A DNA stretch of 64,000 bases from an uncultured Sphingomonadaceae bacterium (GCA_947503245.1 CANNCV010000002.1:124001-188000); one strand, 5' to 3'. Numbered from the stretch's first letter, positions 45,763-55,296 are shown. The notes: generated from the letters alone by a model not told the origin. Translations and numbers: made by a program.

Positions 45763-46542
45763 TTAATGCATCGCTTCTAATCCGGCCTCTCCATCTCGCA
45801 ACACCCTTGCCCAACACATGATTTCAACCCTGCTTGCTCCGGCTTTTTTAAGCACTTTAACGCAAGCATGGCTGGTCGCCCCGCTGGTATAGACATCATC
45901 GACAAGCATTATCTTGCGCCCACTTAGCTGACCAGCTTTTTTAGGATTAACAGCAAATACATTTTTCACGGCCTCTTTTCGCTGCCTTAATGTCATATTT
46001 TTGAGCGGCGGCGTGGCTTTGGTCCTCAGCAATGCATCGGCGCTGATTGCTGTTCCGTGCATATGCGCCAATTGCGATGCGATGAGTTGCGACTGATTAA
46101 ACCCTCGCCGCCATAACCGCCATCGGTGCAAAGGCACTGGCACCAACAGCCAATCTTCCTCCAAGTCGGGCATTTGACGCAGCAGCTGCCCTGCAATAAG
46201 CTTGGCAAGGCCAATGCGCCCTGCATGTTTCAGGCGTAATGCAATACGCCGTGACAGATCATCATATATAGCAACGGCACGAATGCCATCATGCGGTGGT
46301 GGCTCAGCCAGACATGGGCCGCATATCAACTGATCCTGCTCTGAATGAGAGTGATCTGCGCCCAATGGACGGCCGCAATTGCCACATTGCGGCGCAGATA
46401 TAAGGCGCAGCCTTGGCCAGCAATCGCCGCAAAAGCCGCCTTGTTCCAGCACCATTTCACCGCATAAAGGGCATCGCGGTGGCAGGATCAGATCGACAAA
46501 GCCGCCCAAAGCGTGACGATAATGATCGCTCACCTTGCCCAT
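45763..46542 (-). CDS. ComF-family phosphoribosyltransferase-like protein
   Basis: 259 residues. N-terminal double zinc-finger-like region (CPLCGEM, CGDC, CGNCG, CGPC; residues about 21-65) then a phosphoribosyltransferase domain with MLVDDVYTSGAT near 218. Linked in other bacteria to DNA uptake or to DNA metabolism. First gene of the block before grxC; divergent from the methyltransferase. Confidence 0.93.
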   Translation of the reverse strand: MGKVSDHYRHALGGFVDLILPPRCPLCGEMVLEQGGFCGDCWPRLRLISAPQCGNCGRPLGADHSHSEQDQLICGPCLAEPPPHDGIRAVAIYDDLSRRIALRLKHAGRIGLAKLIAGQLLRQMPDLEEDWLLVPVPLHRWRLWRRGFNQSQLIASQLAHMHGTAISADALLRTKATPPLKNMTLRQRKEAVKNVFAVNPKKAGQLSGRKIMLVDDVYTSGATSHACVKVLKKAGASRVEIMCWARVLRDGEAGLEAMH

Positions 46543-46612
46543 ATCGCGCTCCTTTTACGCTAGCAGCAATTTGCCACTTGCCCGAATGATGACAAATCGC
46601 CACATCGCAAAT

Positions 46613-47497
46613 ATGCAAGACCCGTCAGAACCGAACAAAATTTTTGACCCACAACGTCAACGCCAGAACCGCCAACGTCGCATGACAATGTTGCAACGGC
46701 AAGCGGATAGTGACTTTTTGGGCGACCTGATGGCCGATGATATAATTGCCAGGCTGGATGTCGTTACCAGATCATTTTCTAAAGCTTTGATCATCGGCAA
46801 TTGCTCAGACACTCTCTTGGATTGGCTCAAAGAACGCAGCATTGAGACAGCAATTATTGATATGGTGCCTGCTCCTGCGCACAGGCCCAATATGCCGCCG
46901 CATCTCATCTGCAAGGAATGGGATAAAATTCCTGATCTGCCATTCCGACCGGATTTGATCATTATGATTGGCGTGCTGGATGCTGCCAATGATGTACCTG
47001 GCCTATTGGTGCAGTTGCGCAGAACTTTACGCCCTGATGGATTGTTGCTTGCTGAGTTTTTTGGTGTTGGCAGTTTGCCATTGTTAAAGCGTGCAATGTT
47101 GGTCGCGGATGGCGATATGCCGCGGCCACATATACACCCGCAAATCGATGTTCGCTCAGGCGGCGATCTTTTAAGCCGTGCCGGCTTTGCTATGCCCGTG
47201 GCAGATATTGATATGTTGAGCGTTCGCTACAGGTCAGTCCGGCAATTACTGCGCGACATTCGCAGCTTTGGCGGCGGTTATGCCCTTACCAACAAAATTG
47301 TGCGTTACAGCAAAGGCCAATGGGCGCTGCTTAATGATTATATCGCATCACAAGTAGATAGTGATGAAAGGGCTACCGAGAGTTTTGCGCTTGTATCGCT
47401 TAGCGGATGGGCACCCTCGCCAGACCAACCAAAGCCGGCAAAACGTGGAAGCGCAACAATGTCACTCGCCAGCCAGCTTGGTAAAAAGCCTGACTGA
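46613..47497 (+). CDS. SAM-dependent methyltransferase, NDUFAF5/BioC-like
   Basis: 294 residues. FDPQRQRQNRQRR near the start matches the opening of the NDUFAF5-type proteins; KALIIGNC stands at the SAM-site position but its glycine-rich loop is shortened. DLIIMIGVLDAANDVPGLL and LRPDGLLLAEFFG follow the Rossmann order. NDUFAF5 acts in complex I assembly. ATG 46613 is chosen for the conserved start; ATG 46589 is an alternative. Faces a SPOR gene. Confidence 0.85.
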   Translation: MQDPSEPNKIFDPQRQRQNRQRRMTMLQRQADSDFLGDLMADDIIARLDVVTRSFSKALIIGNCSDTLLDWLKERSIETAIIDMVPAPAHRPNMPPHLICKEWDKIPDLPFRPDLIIMIGVLDAANDVPGLLVQLRRTLRPDGLLLAEFFGVGSLPLLKRAMLVADGDMPRPHIHPQIDVRSGGDLLSRAGFAMPVADIDMLSVRYRSVRQLLRDIRSFGGGYALTNKIVRYSKGQWALLNDYIASQVDSDERATESFALVSLSGWAPSPDQPKPAKRGSATMSLASQLGKKPD

Positions 47498-47514
47498 CGA
47501 TTTGACAGGTTATC

Positions 47515-48789
47515 TTAGCGACGCGCGGCCAAGCGGGCTGAACCTGAGCCACCATTGCCGGATTTGCGCACAATACAGCTGCCGCCGCGTGCTTTAATAC
47601 CGTCACAAAGAGCTTTTGCAGATTGCTCATTACCAAAACCCGTCGCTGCAAGGCGATATAGTGTCCGGCCATTTGATTTTACCGTAGAACTGGCATTTCC
47701 AAAGGGTGCAAGCTCGCGATATTGCGTGGTCAGTTGCGACCATGCTTTTTGCGCGCCTTGCTGCGAGGAGAATGCGCCAAGCTGCAAGATATATTGGCCT
47801 TTAGCGACGCGTTGCCGCGCTGCTGGAGCTGGCTTCGCTGTAGGTGCAGGTTTCGCGATGCGTGATGGTGCAACACCCGCAGTCTCAACAATTGGCGCCT
47901 TTTTGGCTTTAGCCGGTTTGGCAATGGGTTTTGCAGCCGGTTTTGGCGCCGGAATGGCAATCGGTGCAGCAGATGCCAACGTTATCGGCTTAGGCGCGGC
48001 TTTAGGAGCAGGCGCCGGAGCAGCTTTGGCGGGTGCTTTCGCAGCAATAGCGACGGCCTGCGCATTTTCGCTTTGCGGACGTAGCGCCAACTGTACTGGC
48101 TGCCCATTATCAACCGCTGCAGGGCTTACGCCCAGAAGAGAAGCAACACGTGCCTGATAAGCATTTGGCCGTGCAAGCTGTGCCCATTGCAGGATACGCG
48201 CATTAACATCATCAGGCTTTACATCTTGACCAGCCATCAACTTGGCTTCGCGCCAGCGGCCATCCAAGGCATAAGCAAAAGCAAGATTTTGACGAACCTT
48301 TGGTGAATTGACACCTGTACGGATAAGGCCGGATAGCACGTCAACACCGCGGCGCGTTTCACCAGCAAGCGCCAGGGCGAGACCATAATCGCTAGGCGGC
48401 AGAACCGATTGTTTGGCATTGAGCAGTTTAAGCGCGTCTTGCTGCTTGCCTTGCGCAATTTGCGTCAGCGACATGCTGATAATGGTGCGCGCACTGTTAT
48501 CACCCAATGCAATGGCATCTTCAAATGTCTTTTCAGCAGATCTGAAACGTCCATCCTTAAGATATGCCTGCGCTAATATACGGCGTGCCTCTGCGTCACG
48601 CGGCGCAATCAGCACAGCCTCTTCGGCAGTCGCAATCGCTTTGGCAGTCTTGCCTTTGGACAATGACTTCTCAGCTTTTTGTGTCAGATTTGCAGGCCCG
48701 CCGCTTTGACCGGGGGTACTACAACTGGCCAATGTCACGCCAAATATCAGCGTAGATACGGCCATTTTCAGCATTGCCTTGTTCGTCAT
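47515..48789 (-). CDS. TPR lipoprotein with SPOR domain
   Basis: 424 residues. Lipoprotein signal ending LASC, TPR repeats (about 35-170, SKGKTAKAIATAEEAVLIAPRD), a Pro/Ala/Lys linker (about 255-325) and a C-terminal SPOR domain (about 330-415, YILQLGAFSSQQGAQKAW). SPOR binds denuded septal glycan. ATG 48789 follows AAGGA with eight-base spacing. Next to the RHH/ParA genes on the same strand. Confidence 0.9.
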   Translation of the reverse strand: MTNKAMLKMAVSTLIFGVTLASCSTPGQSGGPANLTQKAEKSLSKGKTAKAIATAEEAVLIAPRDAEARRILAQAYLKDGRFRSAEKTFEDAIALGDNSARTIISMSLTQIAQGKQQDALKLLNAKQSVLPPSDYGLALALAGETRRGVDVLSGLIRTGVNSPKVRQNLAFAYALDGRWREAKLMAGQDVKPDDVNARILQWAQLARPNAYQARVASLLGVSPAAVDNGQPVQLALRPQSENAQAVAIAAKAPAKAAPAPAPKAAPKPITLASAAPIAIPAPKPAAKPIAKPAKAKKAPIVETAGVAPSRIAKPAPTAKPAPAARQRVAKGQYILQLGAFSSQQGAQKAWSQLTTQYRELAPFGNASSTVKSNGRTLYRLAATGFGNEQSAKALCDGIKARGGSCIVRKSGNGGSGSARLAARR

Positions 48790-48842
48790 TGTGTCCATCC
48801 TTGTTCTGGTCACTTAAATAAGTTTGTGTTCTTCAATTCTGT

Positions 48843-49883
48843 TTACGTAGCTGCCTGACCATCTTGGTCAGATATGCTGCCGGTCATCGCATCGAGCTCT
48901 GGAAAGCCTGCAAGAAACTCATCCAATGCTTGAGTCACCATATTTTGTGCAGACTGGTTGCGGATCGCACAGGCTAGACGCAGACGCAGATGCCGCTGCG
49001 CATCAAGCCGCAATGTGAATGCTGCCCGTTTGCCGGAAGCCACTTTGGAAGTGCTAGCAGCGCGTTTTTTGACACTCTTAGCTTTAACAGCAGTAGATTT
49101 TGCAGCAGCAGGTTTGGCAGAAGTAGCTTTCAAAGCAGCTTCGGACCGCCCCAATTTCTTGGCTTTTTCGTCGACCTTTGCCTGTATCTTTGCCGGTTTC
49201 TTGGACAATACCGAACGCGCCGCAGCAATATTAGCTGCTTCAGCTTCCGGACTTGGTTCAACAACAGGAGGCGCTTCAAAGGGCGCATCATCTACGGGTG
49301 GCAAAATCGCGCTCGCTTTATCAGCGCCAGGTTTGGTCCATAGCGGTGATGTGTTGACCGGCGCAATCGCATCAGACTTATCTGCTGGTTCAACCGTTTC
49401 AGCTTTCGCTTCAGCAGGTGCGACTTTGTCGATAGCCTCTTCATCAGCCGTTTTGGCTGTAATTAATGGCTTCTCTTCAGGCTGTGTGCCTTCATCCGCA
49501 CCTTCTGGTTCTACAGTGGCATGTTGCGCACCCAGAAGCGGGCTGTTTGCTGTCTCATCAGGTGCTGCCTCGGCATTTGCGTTGCCATTGGCAAAATTGC
49601 GCTGCAATGCATCTTGCTGTTTCACAACTTCCGGAATAGCCGCTGACAATATACCAGCTTTGCGCTCGTCTTCGCCGTCACTTTCAGGCTTGATCGCTTG
49701 AGGCCCAGTGCTTTGCGGCGGATCAACATCATAGCCCATATCGTTCCAACCCAGATCATCTTGTGTTGATGAGCTTGCTGCTGGAGCGGACATGATATTT
49801 TGTCTGCGCATAGCTGGCCTTGCGGCCCCCTTACGGGCAAGAAGGCCCGAAGAAAGAGATGCGAGTGGTTTGGTGTCACTCAT
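48843..49883 (-). CDS. Low-complexity protein with C-terminal ribbon-helix-helix-like end
   Basis: 346 residues. The first 250 are disordered and rich in Ala, Glu, Asp, Lys; the last about 70 (KRAAFTLRLDAQRHLRLRLACAIRN, then QNMVTQALDEFL) look like an RHH DNA-binding fold, preceded by a Lys/Ala-rich basic stretch. Lies 17 bases after parA, so it is likely its partner, a centromere-binding or localisation factor. No family named. Confidence 0.75.
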   Translation of the reverse strand: MSDTKPLASLSSGLLARKGAARPAMRRQNIMSAPAASSSTQDDLGWNDMGYDVDPPQSTGPQAIKPESDGEDERKAGILSAAIPEVVKQQDALQRNFANGNANAEAAPDETANSPLLGAQHATVEPEGADEGTQPEEKPLITAKTADEEAIDKVAPAEAKAETVEPADKSDAIAPVNTSPLWTKPGADKASAILPPVDDAPFEAPPVVEPSPEAEAANIAAARSVLSKKPAKIQAKVDEKAKKLGRSEAALKATSAKPAAAKSTAVKAKSVKKRAASTSKVASGKRAAFTLRLDAQRHLRLRLACAIRNQSAQNMVTQALDEFLAGFPELDAMTGSISDQDGQAAT

Positions 49884-49900
49884 TTCTGTATCGCCCCCGA

Positions 49901-50626
49901 TTATCCGATAACCCGGCGGCCAAAGCCACCCATGGGACGCGGAGTACCTGGCTGAGCAGGCATCACACTTTTGGAAGCAGGTGCACTAAACACTGTCCGA
50001 CGGAAATTCTTTTCCAGACGGTCAGCAATATAGCCCCATAGCTCGACGACCTCACCAGCGGACTTGCCACCCGGATCAATCTCCATAACCGTGCGGCCAT
50101 CAATCATTGATGCGGCAAAGTCTGTCCGGTGGTGCAATGTTGTTGGCGCCACCGTGCCATGCTGTGATAGAGCAACCGCTGCTTCGGATGTAATTTTTGC
50201 TTTTGGCGTCGCTGCGTTCACAACGAATACCAACGGCTTGCCTGCGCGTTCGCACAGGTCAACCGTTGCGCCGACTGCACGCAAATCATGCGGGCTCGGT
50301 CTGGTTGGAACGACAATCAATTCAGCCACGGATATAACGCTTTGTATAGCCATAGTGATGGCTGGCGGTGTATCAATGACAGCAAGTTTGAAGCCTTGTT
50401 GGCGTAAGACAGCCAGATCTGCGGCCAGACGAGCGACAGTGGTTTGCGCAAAGGCGGGATATTCGTCTTCACGTTCATTCCACCAATCGGCAAGCGAACC
50501 CTGAGGATCGATGTCAATCAATACTACAGGCCCAGCGCCCGCCAATTGTGCCTGAACAGCGAGGTGTCCGGACAATGTGGTCTTTCCGGACCCGCCTTTT
50601 TGTGATGCTAATGCGAGAACGCGCAC
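49901..50626 (-). CDS. ParA-family ATPase
   Basis: 241 residues. Deviant Walker A ASQKGGSGKTTLSGHLA near the start, VLIDIDPQGSLADWW (Walker A' region), LAVIDTPPA (Walker B). The start is a GTG at 50624-50626 preceded by AAGGGG with a six-base gap; the open frame from 50653 adds nine codons without a site. Orphan ParA next to a RHH-like gene and flanked by two SPOR genes, suggesting positioning of a cell-pole or division component. It is not beside parB. Confidence 0.92.
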   Translation of the reverse strand: MRVLALASQKGGSGKTTLSGHLAVQAQLAGAGPVVLIDIDPQGSLADWWNEREDEYPAFAQTTVARLAADLAVLRQQGFKLAVIDTPPAITMAIQSVISVAELIVVPTRPSPHDLRAVGATVDLCERAGKPLVFVVNAATPKAKITSEAAVALSQHGTVAPTTLHHRTDFAASMIDGRTVMEIDPGGKSAGEVVELWGYIADRLEKNFRRTVFSAPASKSVMPAQPGTPRPMGGFGRRVIG

Positions 50627-50766
50627 AATGATCCCCTTGGTTAGAAAACTCAAAATGGGTTTCGCAGAACAGCCCTAATTTTGAGTTAACGGGGAAAAGA
50701 AATTGTAAAAAACCTCAAAAAACTGTTCGAAATGGCCAAATGCTAGGGTTCCTATTGCCTGTCCAT

Positions 50767-50807
50767 GTTACGCTAACACTTCGTTAGTTATGTTTTGCTA
50801 ATGTTAG
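50767..50807. promoter_or_regulatory. Phased GTTAG half-sites upstream of parA
   Basis: CTAAC (50773-50777), GTTAG (50783-50787) and GTTAG (50803-50807), with GTTAC at 50767-50771, form an inverted pair plus a direct copy at 20-base spacing. The gap between parA and the SPOR gene (50627-50906) holds nothing else I can name. Candidate operator, possibly for the RHH protein. Confidence 0.4.
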
Positions 50808-50906
50808 GAAATTAGAAATTTATGTGCAGTGTCGAACATATGAAGCTGCGCATCAGGATTAATATATAGGCCAATGATATGGCATATATAAAAAGCGGAG
50901 TTTGAT

Positions 50907-52067
50907 ATGCCTTTTCCATTTATCTCGCCTGCGCGTACCCGTGCGACATCTGCCCGTACGACATCTGTTGCTTTGACCGCACTTATTATGGCGGCCCTTC
51001 CACAAAGTGCATTTGCCGATGTGAAAGCTGGTGTCGATGCCTGGGGGCGCGGTGATTATGAGACTGCGATCAAAGAATGGCGCAAACCGGCTCTAGACGG
51101 CGATGCGGACGCGCAGTTCAATATGGGTCAGGCGCACAAATTTGGTCGCGGTGTGCCCATGGATTTGAACATTGCCGCAGACTGGTTCCGTCAAGCAGCA
51201 GAAAAAGGCCATTTACAGGCCGCCGATAATTATGGCCTCATCCTTTTCCAAAATGGCCAGCGCAAAGACGCTCTGCCATGGCTGGAATCATCGGCAGCCA
51301 GAGGCGAGCCACGCGCGCAATATATTATGGGCACTGCTTATTTTAACGGTGAGTTGGTAGCAAAAGACTGGGTAAGGGCCTATGCTTTGATGACTCGCGC
51401 ATCCTCATCAGGCTTGCCGCAAGCATCACAAAATCTCGCCGCTATGGACCGCTATCTAACCCCGAATCAGCGCCAAGAGGGCATCGCCCTTGCTGGAAAA
51501 TTGCAGCAACAGGCTGATCGTGAACGCCAACAGCAATTGGCTGCGGCAACATTGCCGCCAGTAGCAAGTGGCAATTTGCCAGCGCGCCCCTCTGCCTCAA
51601 CAGGCCCATTACAAACGGCGGCCCTGCCACCATCGCGCCCGACGCCGCGTCCGACACCGCGCCCAGTTACAAAGCCATCTGTCACGCCTCCGGCAAGCAC
51701 TGGTACTTTTTCAGCCTCATCCAATGCAGGCGCAGATTTCTCTCTGCCAGGGACACCCAGACCAGCGCCAGCACCGGTTGCTGCACGCCCTGCTCCAGTA
51801 GCTGCAACACCGGCTCCCCGTCCCGTAGCAGCAACAGGTTCATGGCGACTGCAATTGGGTGCCTTCGGCTCTCAGAGCAAAGCTGAATCGCTGTGGTCAT
51901 CGCTTGAAAGCCGCAACAGCAACTTGCAAGGCTTACAACCCTATCTGGTGAAAGCAGGCAAGGTAACGCGGCTTCAAGTTGGCAATTTTGCCAGCCGCAG
52001 CGAAGCCGACAGGCTGTGCGGCCAACTCAAAGCCTCTGGTCAGGCCTGTTTCTCTATCAAGAAGTAA
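50907..52067 (+). CDS. Secreted SEL1-repeat protein with SPOR domain
   Basis: 386 residues. Signal peptide ending SAFA (about 37), SEL1-like repeats to about 190 (MGQAHKFGRGVPMDLNIAADW, AQYIMGTAYFNG), a Pro/Ala/Thr linker and a SPOR domain (about 310-385, WRLQLGAFGSQSKAESLW). It ends 11 bases inside the serB coding tail on the other strand. Divergent from parA. Likely septal periplasmic protein. Confidence 0.9.
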   Translation: MPFPFISPARTRATSARTTSVALTALIMAALPQSAFADVKAGVDAWGRGDYETAIKEWRKPALDGDADAQFNMGQAHKFGRGVPMDLNIAADWFRQAAEKGHLQAADNYGLILFQNGQRKDALPWLESSAARGEPRAQYIMGTAYFNGELVAKDWVRAYALMTRASSSGLPQASQNLAAMDRYLTPNQRQEGIALAGKLQQQADRERQQQLAAATLPPVASGNLPARPSASTGPLQTAALPPSRPTPRPTPRPVTKPSVTPPASTGTFSASSNAGADFSLPGTPRPAPAPVAARPAPVAATPAPRPVAATGSWRLQLGAFGSQSKAESLWSSLESRNSNLQGLQPYLVKAGKVTRLQVGNFASRSEADRLCGQLKASGQACFSIKK

Positions 52068-52995
52068 CCTGCCACTCGCTGCTGGGAATGCCCAGAGCAT
52101 AGAGTATCGCGCTTAAATCATTATGGCGAAGCGGGAAATCCACCGCTTCATTCACAACCGGTTTTGCGTGATAACCAATGCTCAGCCCAGCAAGGGCGAG
52201 CATCGGCAAATCATTGGCGCCATCGCCAACCGCAAAGCTATTGGCATGATCAATATCTTTTGCAGCGGCGACCTGTGCCAATATATCGGCTTTGCTTTGG
52301 GCACCGAATAGCGGGGGTATTAGGCCGCCGGTCAATTTACCGTCCTTAACGTCCAGCCGGTTGGCATGCACACCGTGAAAGCCAAGATCTGCGCCAATAT
52401 GATCGGCAAAATGATGAAAGCCGCCGGACACCAATAAACAATGCACATTTTTGGCGCGCAACGTCGCCAATAATGTTTTTGCGCCGGCATTGGGCGTTAC
52501 CCGTTGGTGCAAACATTCGGCCACCAGCGCTTCATCGAGATTGGCCAATTTTGCCACCCGCTCACGCAGAGATGCCGCAAAGTCCAGCTCGCCGCGCATT
52601 GCGCGTTCGGTTATCGCCGTAATCTCGTCTCGCACACCGGCATAATCGGCCAGTTCGTCAATACATTCCTGCCCTATCATCGTGCTATCCATATCGGACA
52701 GAAACAGAGATTTCTCTCGATGAGAAACGTATTGAACTGCAATGTCGCAGCGATCTGTGAATGATGACAAGGCCCCAGCTATACGCGGTTGCATTGCCCC
52801 CTGCCCGCTATCACTTTGGCCATCTATGCAAATGTCCAGAGCTTTGCCTTTATCAATCCATTCACGGCGTGTGACGATCATACCTTTAGCCGCAAGCGCA
52901 TTGGTCGCCTGAACATAATCATCTTCGGTCAGTGCAGCCATATTGTCGCCACTAAGGCTTGTCGCATTGGCAGCAATCAGTGTAGCAACCAGCAT
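52057..52995 (-). CDS. serB: Phosphoserine phosphatase
   Basis: 312 residues, HAD fold. SLFLSDMDSTMIGQE gives the DxDST nucleophile near 101-105; LLVSGGFHHFADHIG and VGDGANDLPML complete the HAD motifs. Makes serine from O-phosphoserine. Its start codon (ATG at 52995-52993) overlaps the miaA ATG on the opposite strand. Convergent overlap of 11 bases with the SEL1/SPOR gene. Confidence 0.94.
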   Translation of the reverse strand: MLVATLIAANATSLSGDNMAALTEDDYVQATNALAAKGMIVTRREWIDKGKALDICIDGQSDSGQGAMQPRIAGALSSFTDRCDIAVQYVSHREKSLFLSDMDSTMIGQECIDELADYAGVRDEITAITERAMRGELDFAASLRERVAKLANLDEALVAECLHQRVTPNAGAKTLLATLRAKNVHCLLVSGGFHHFADHIGADLGFHGVHANRLDVKDGKLTGGLIPPLFGAQSKADILAQVAAAKDIDHANSFAVGDGANDLPMLALAGLSIGYHAKPVVNEAVDFPLRHNDLSAILYALGIPSSEWQVTS

Positions 52996-53983
52996 GATGA
53001 ACGATACTCCGGAAAATCAGACATTTGAGGCACAAGACGGCCATGAAAACCGGCTTGCTTCGCTTTTGCTTATTGCCGGTCCCACTGCAAGCGGCAAGAG
53101 CGGATTGGCCATTGCTGCTGCAAAAACCATCAAAGAGTGTGGCAAGCAGCCTGTCATCATCAATGCTGATGCCAGTCAGGTTTATGCCGATCTGGATATT
53201 GTGTCAGCCCGGCCCAGCACAGCCGAGATGGAAGATATTCCGCACAGATTATTTGGATATCGCGATGGTGCCACGGCTTGCTCAGCCGCTGATTGGGCCA
53301 AAGATGCAAAGCAGCAGATAAAAACAGCTATTGCAGCTGGATCATACCCCATATTGGTGGGAGGCACTGGTCTGTATATCAGCACATTGCTGGATGGCAT
53401 CGCGCCTATTCCTGATATTGATCCCGATTTACGCGCAAAGATACGCCAGACGGAACAGGCACAAGCCTATGCCCAATTGCAGGAAACCGACCCTTCAATC
53501 GCTGCCAAGCTCAACCCAAATGACAAAAGCCGCGTTCAACGTGCGCTAGAAGTTGTCTTGCAAACAGGACAAAGCATTGCGATTTGGCGCAACAAGCGTG
53601 AAGGCGGCATCGCCAAGCATATCAATTTGCATCCTTATATATTGCTGCCCGAGCGCGAATGGCTCTATGCACGCTGCAATCAGCGTTTTGTGGAAATGCT
53701 GGACCAAGGCGCGATACGCGAAGTGGAAAGCTTATTATCACGTGATCTGCCCATGGACCTACCCGTTATGCGGGCCATAGGTGTGGCAGAGATTAGCAGC
53801 TATTTGCGCGGGCAATGCTCTTATGATGAAATGGTAGAGGCTGGCCAGATGGCAACGCGGCGCTATGCCAAGCGGCAATATACCTGGCTGCGCAATCAGC
53901 CTCCCCAAGACTGGCCCCGTCTTTCACCTGATTCACAACAAATGGAACCCAAAGGGCTGTTCGCGAATTGGTTAGATAGCTAA
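52994..53983 (+). CDS. miaA: tRNA dimethylallyltransferase
   Basis: MiaA isopentenylates A37 of tRNAs reading U-starting codons. The 329-residue product has the P-loop IAGPTASGKSGLA near 29, INADASQVYADLDIVSARPS and LVGGTGLYISTLLDG. ATG 52994 or 52997 are both possible; neither has a ribosome site. Head-to-head with serB, the two start codons overlapping. Confidence 0.94.
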   Translation: MMNDTPENQTFEAQDGHENRLASLLLIAGPTASGKSGLAIAAAKTIKECGKQPVIINADASQVYADLDIVSARPSTAEMEDIPHRLFGYRDGATACSAADWAKDAKQQIKTAIAAGSYPILVGGTGLYISTLLDGIAPIPDIDPDLRAKIRQTEQAQAYAQLQETDPSIAAKLNPNDKSRVQRALEVVLQTGQSIAIWRNKREGGIAKHINLHPYILLPEREWLYARCNQRFVEMLDQGAIREVESLLSRDLPMDLPVMRAIGVAEISSYLRGQCSYDEMVEAGQMATRRYAKRQYTWLRNQPPQDWPRLSPDSQQMEPKGLFANWLDS

Positions 53984-54069
53984 TTTCGCGTAACATGCTT
54001 TCCTATTGCCGTATGCGCGGAGATGATGCAGTTTCACTTTTCTTGTCACTCACCCCGAAGGACCCTCAC

Positions 54070-54690
54070 ATGAACAAGACACTTACAATATTGGCACTGG
54101 CCGTAGCAACGCCTCTCGCCGCACAATCATCGACCACACCGGGCGCAGTTGATACTAGCCATGTTGAAGCAGGTACCTACAGCGTTGATGCAGGCCATAC
54201 TTTGGTCGGCTGGCGCGTAAACCATTTCGGTTTCAATGATTATTTCGGCATTTTCGGTGACTCAACCGGCACGCTGACCATTGATCCTGCAAATCTCAGC
54301 ACAGCAAAGGTTGATATCACCATTCCGGTTGGAAAAGTAACAACGGCAAGCGCGGGCCTGACCAATCATTTGTTGCGTCCGGGCAAAGACGGCAAAGCCG
54401 CAGACTTTTTTGGTGCAGAACCGGCAGATGCGCGCTTTGTTTCTACATCGGTAGTGGCCGATGGTCTAACCGCTGACATTACCGGCAATCTTACCCTGAA
54501 CGGCGTCACCAAGCCTGTTACCCTCGCGGCTGAGCTTACTGGCGTTGGCGATAACCCGTTCAACAAAAAGCTAACTGTTGGTTTTGAAGCAACGACAAGC
54601 ATCAAGCGCAGCGAATTTGGCATTGGCTATGGCCTTGGCCTTATTGGTGATGAGGTTGAGTTGGACATCAGTGTCGCATTTGAAAAATAA
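54070..54690 (+). CDS. YceI family periplasmic protein
   Basis: 206 residues, signal peptide ending PLAAQ (about 17), then the lipocalin-like YceI domain: GTYSVDAGHTLVGWRVNHFGF, KVDITIPVGKVTT, and IKRSEFGIGYG near the end. Binds isoprenoid-type ligands in known members. ATG 54070 follows AAGGA with a seven-base gap. Convergent with the first YHS gene, sharing the terminator at 54709-54742. Confidence 0.92.
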   Translation: MNKTLTILALAVATPLAAQSSTTPGAVDTSHVEAGTYSVDAGHTLVGWRVNHFGFNDYFGIFGDSTGTLTIDPANLSTAKVDITIPVGKVTTASAGLTNHLLRPGKDGKAADFFGAEPADARFVSTSVVADGLTADITGNLTLNGVTKPVTLAAELTGVGDNPFNKKLTVGFEATTSIKRSEFGIGYGLGLIGDEVELDISVAFEK

Positions 54691-54708
54691 ATTCTTCTCC
54701 ATAGAAAC

Positions 54709-54742
54709 AAAAAGGGGCGCCCGATTGGACGCCCCTTTTTTT
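54709..54742. terminator. Bidirectional terminator between yceI and the YHS lipoprotein gene
   Basis: GGGGCG (54714-54719) pairs with CGCCCC (54730-54735); A5 lies before and T7 after, so it works on both strands. Confidence 0.85.
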
Positions 54743-54759
54743 GTTATGTCACCAACAGA

Positions 54760-55296
54760 TTATGATGCATAATGCTCGCTGGGGTCATGCTTAGGATAAT
54801 TCTCGTCAGCTGAAGTGATAAAGTTCTCTTTATCTTTCTGCCAATTGCCTTGAACCTGTTCATTGAAGTTCAGGTACAATTTGCCGTCTACGATTTCATA
54901 AACATTTGGATTGCCCGGTGCCAGCGCATCATTGGCGCCGATCGCCCATGCGCAATACCCGCCATATTGTGGGGCATATTTTGCAGGATCAGCAGAGAAT
55001 TTTTCGGCATTTTCGGCGCTGGCAAAGCGATATTCATAGCCTTGATACAGAACAGTATTTTCTTCAGCGCCTTCTACAGGAACGCCATCACCAACAAAAT
55101 AGCTTACGGCATCATAACCGGAAAGAGCCAAAGTCTCACCAGCATTTTCGGTGTAGATCGGGCCAGTAGCTTCCCCGCCAGCATTCAGTCCTGCAGTTTC
55201 GGCTGCGACTTCTGTGTCTTCTGCAGTTGTGTTACCGCCACCACAAGCGACCAATGCCAAGCTTGCAGCAGCAACGAAAAATAGGGATTTCTTCAT
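54760..55296 (-). CDS. YHS-domain lipoprotein
   Basis: 178 residues. Lipoprotein signal ending LVAC (Cys18), then a low-complexity Thr/Glu/Ala linker and a YHS-type domain (about 50-150): ALSGYDAVSYFVGDGVPVEG, YRFASAENAEKFSADP and GGYCAWAIGAND. The family's Tyr-His-Ser core is only loosely kept and one Cys remains. Own promoter in 55297-55423. A paralogue lies at 55859. Confidence 0.88.
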   Translation of the reverse strand: MKKSLFFVAAASLALVACGGGNTTAEDTEVAAETAGLNAGGEATGPIYTENAGETLALSGYDAVSYFVGDGVPVEGAEENTVLYQGYEYRFASAENAEKFSADPAKYAPQYGGYCAWAIGANDALAPGNPNVYEIVDGKLYLNFNEQVQGNWQKDKENFITSADENYPKHDPSEHYAS

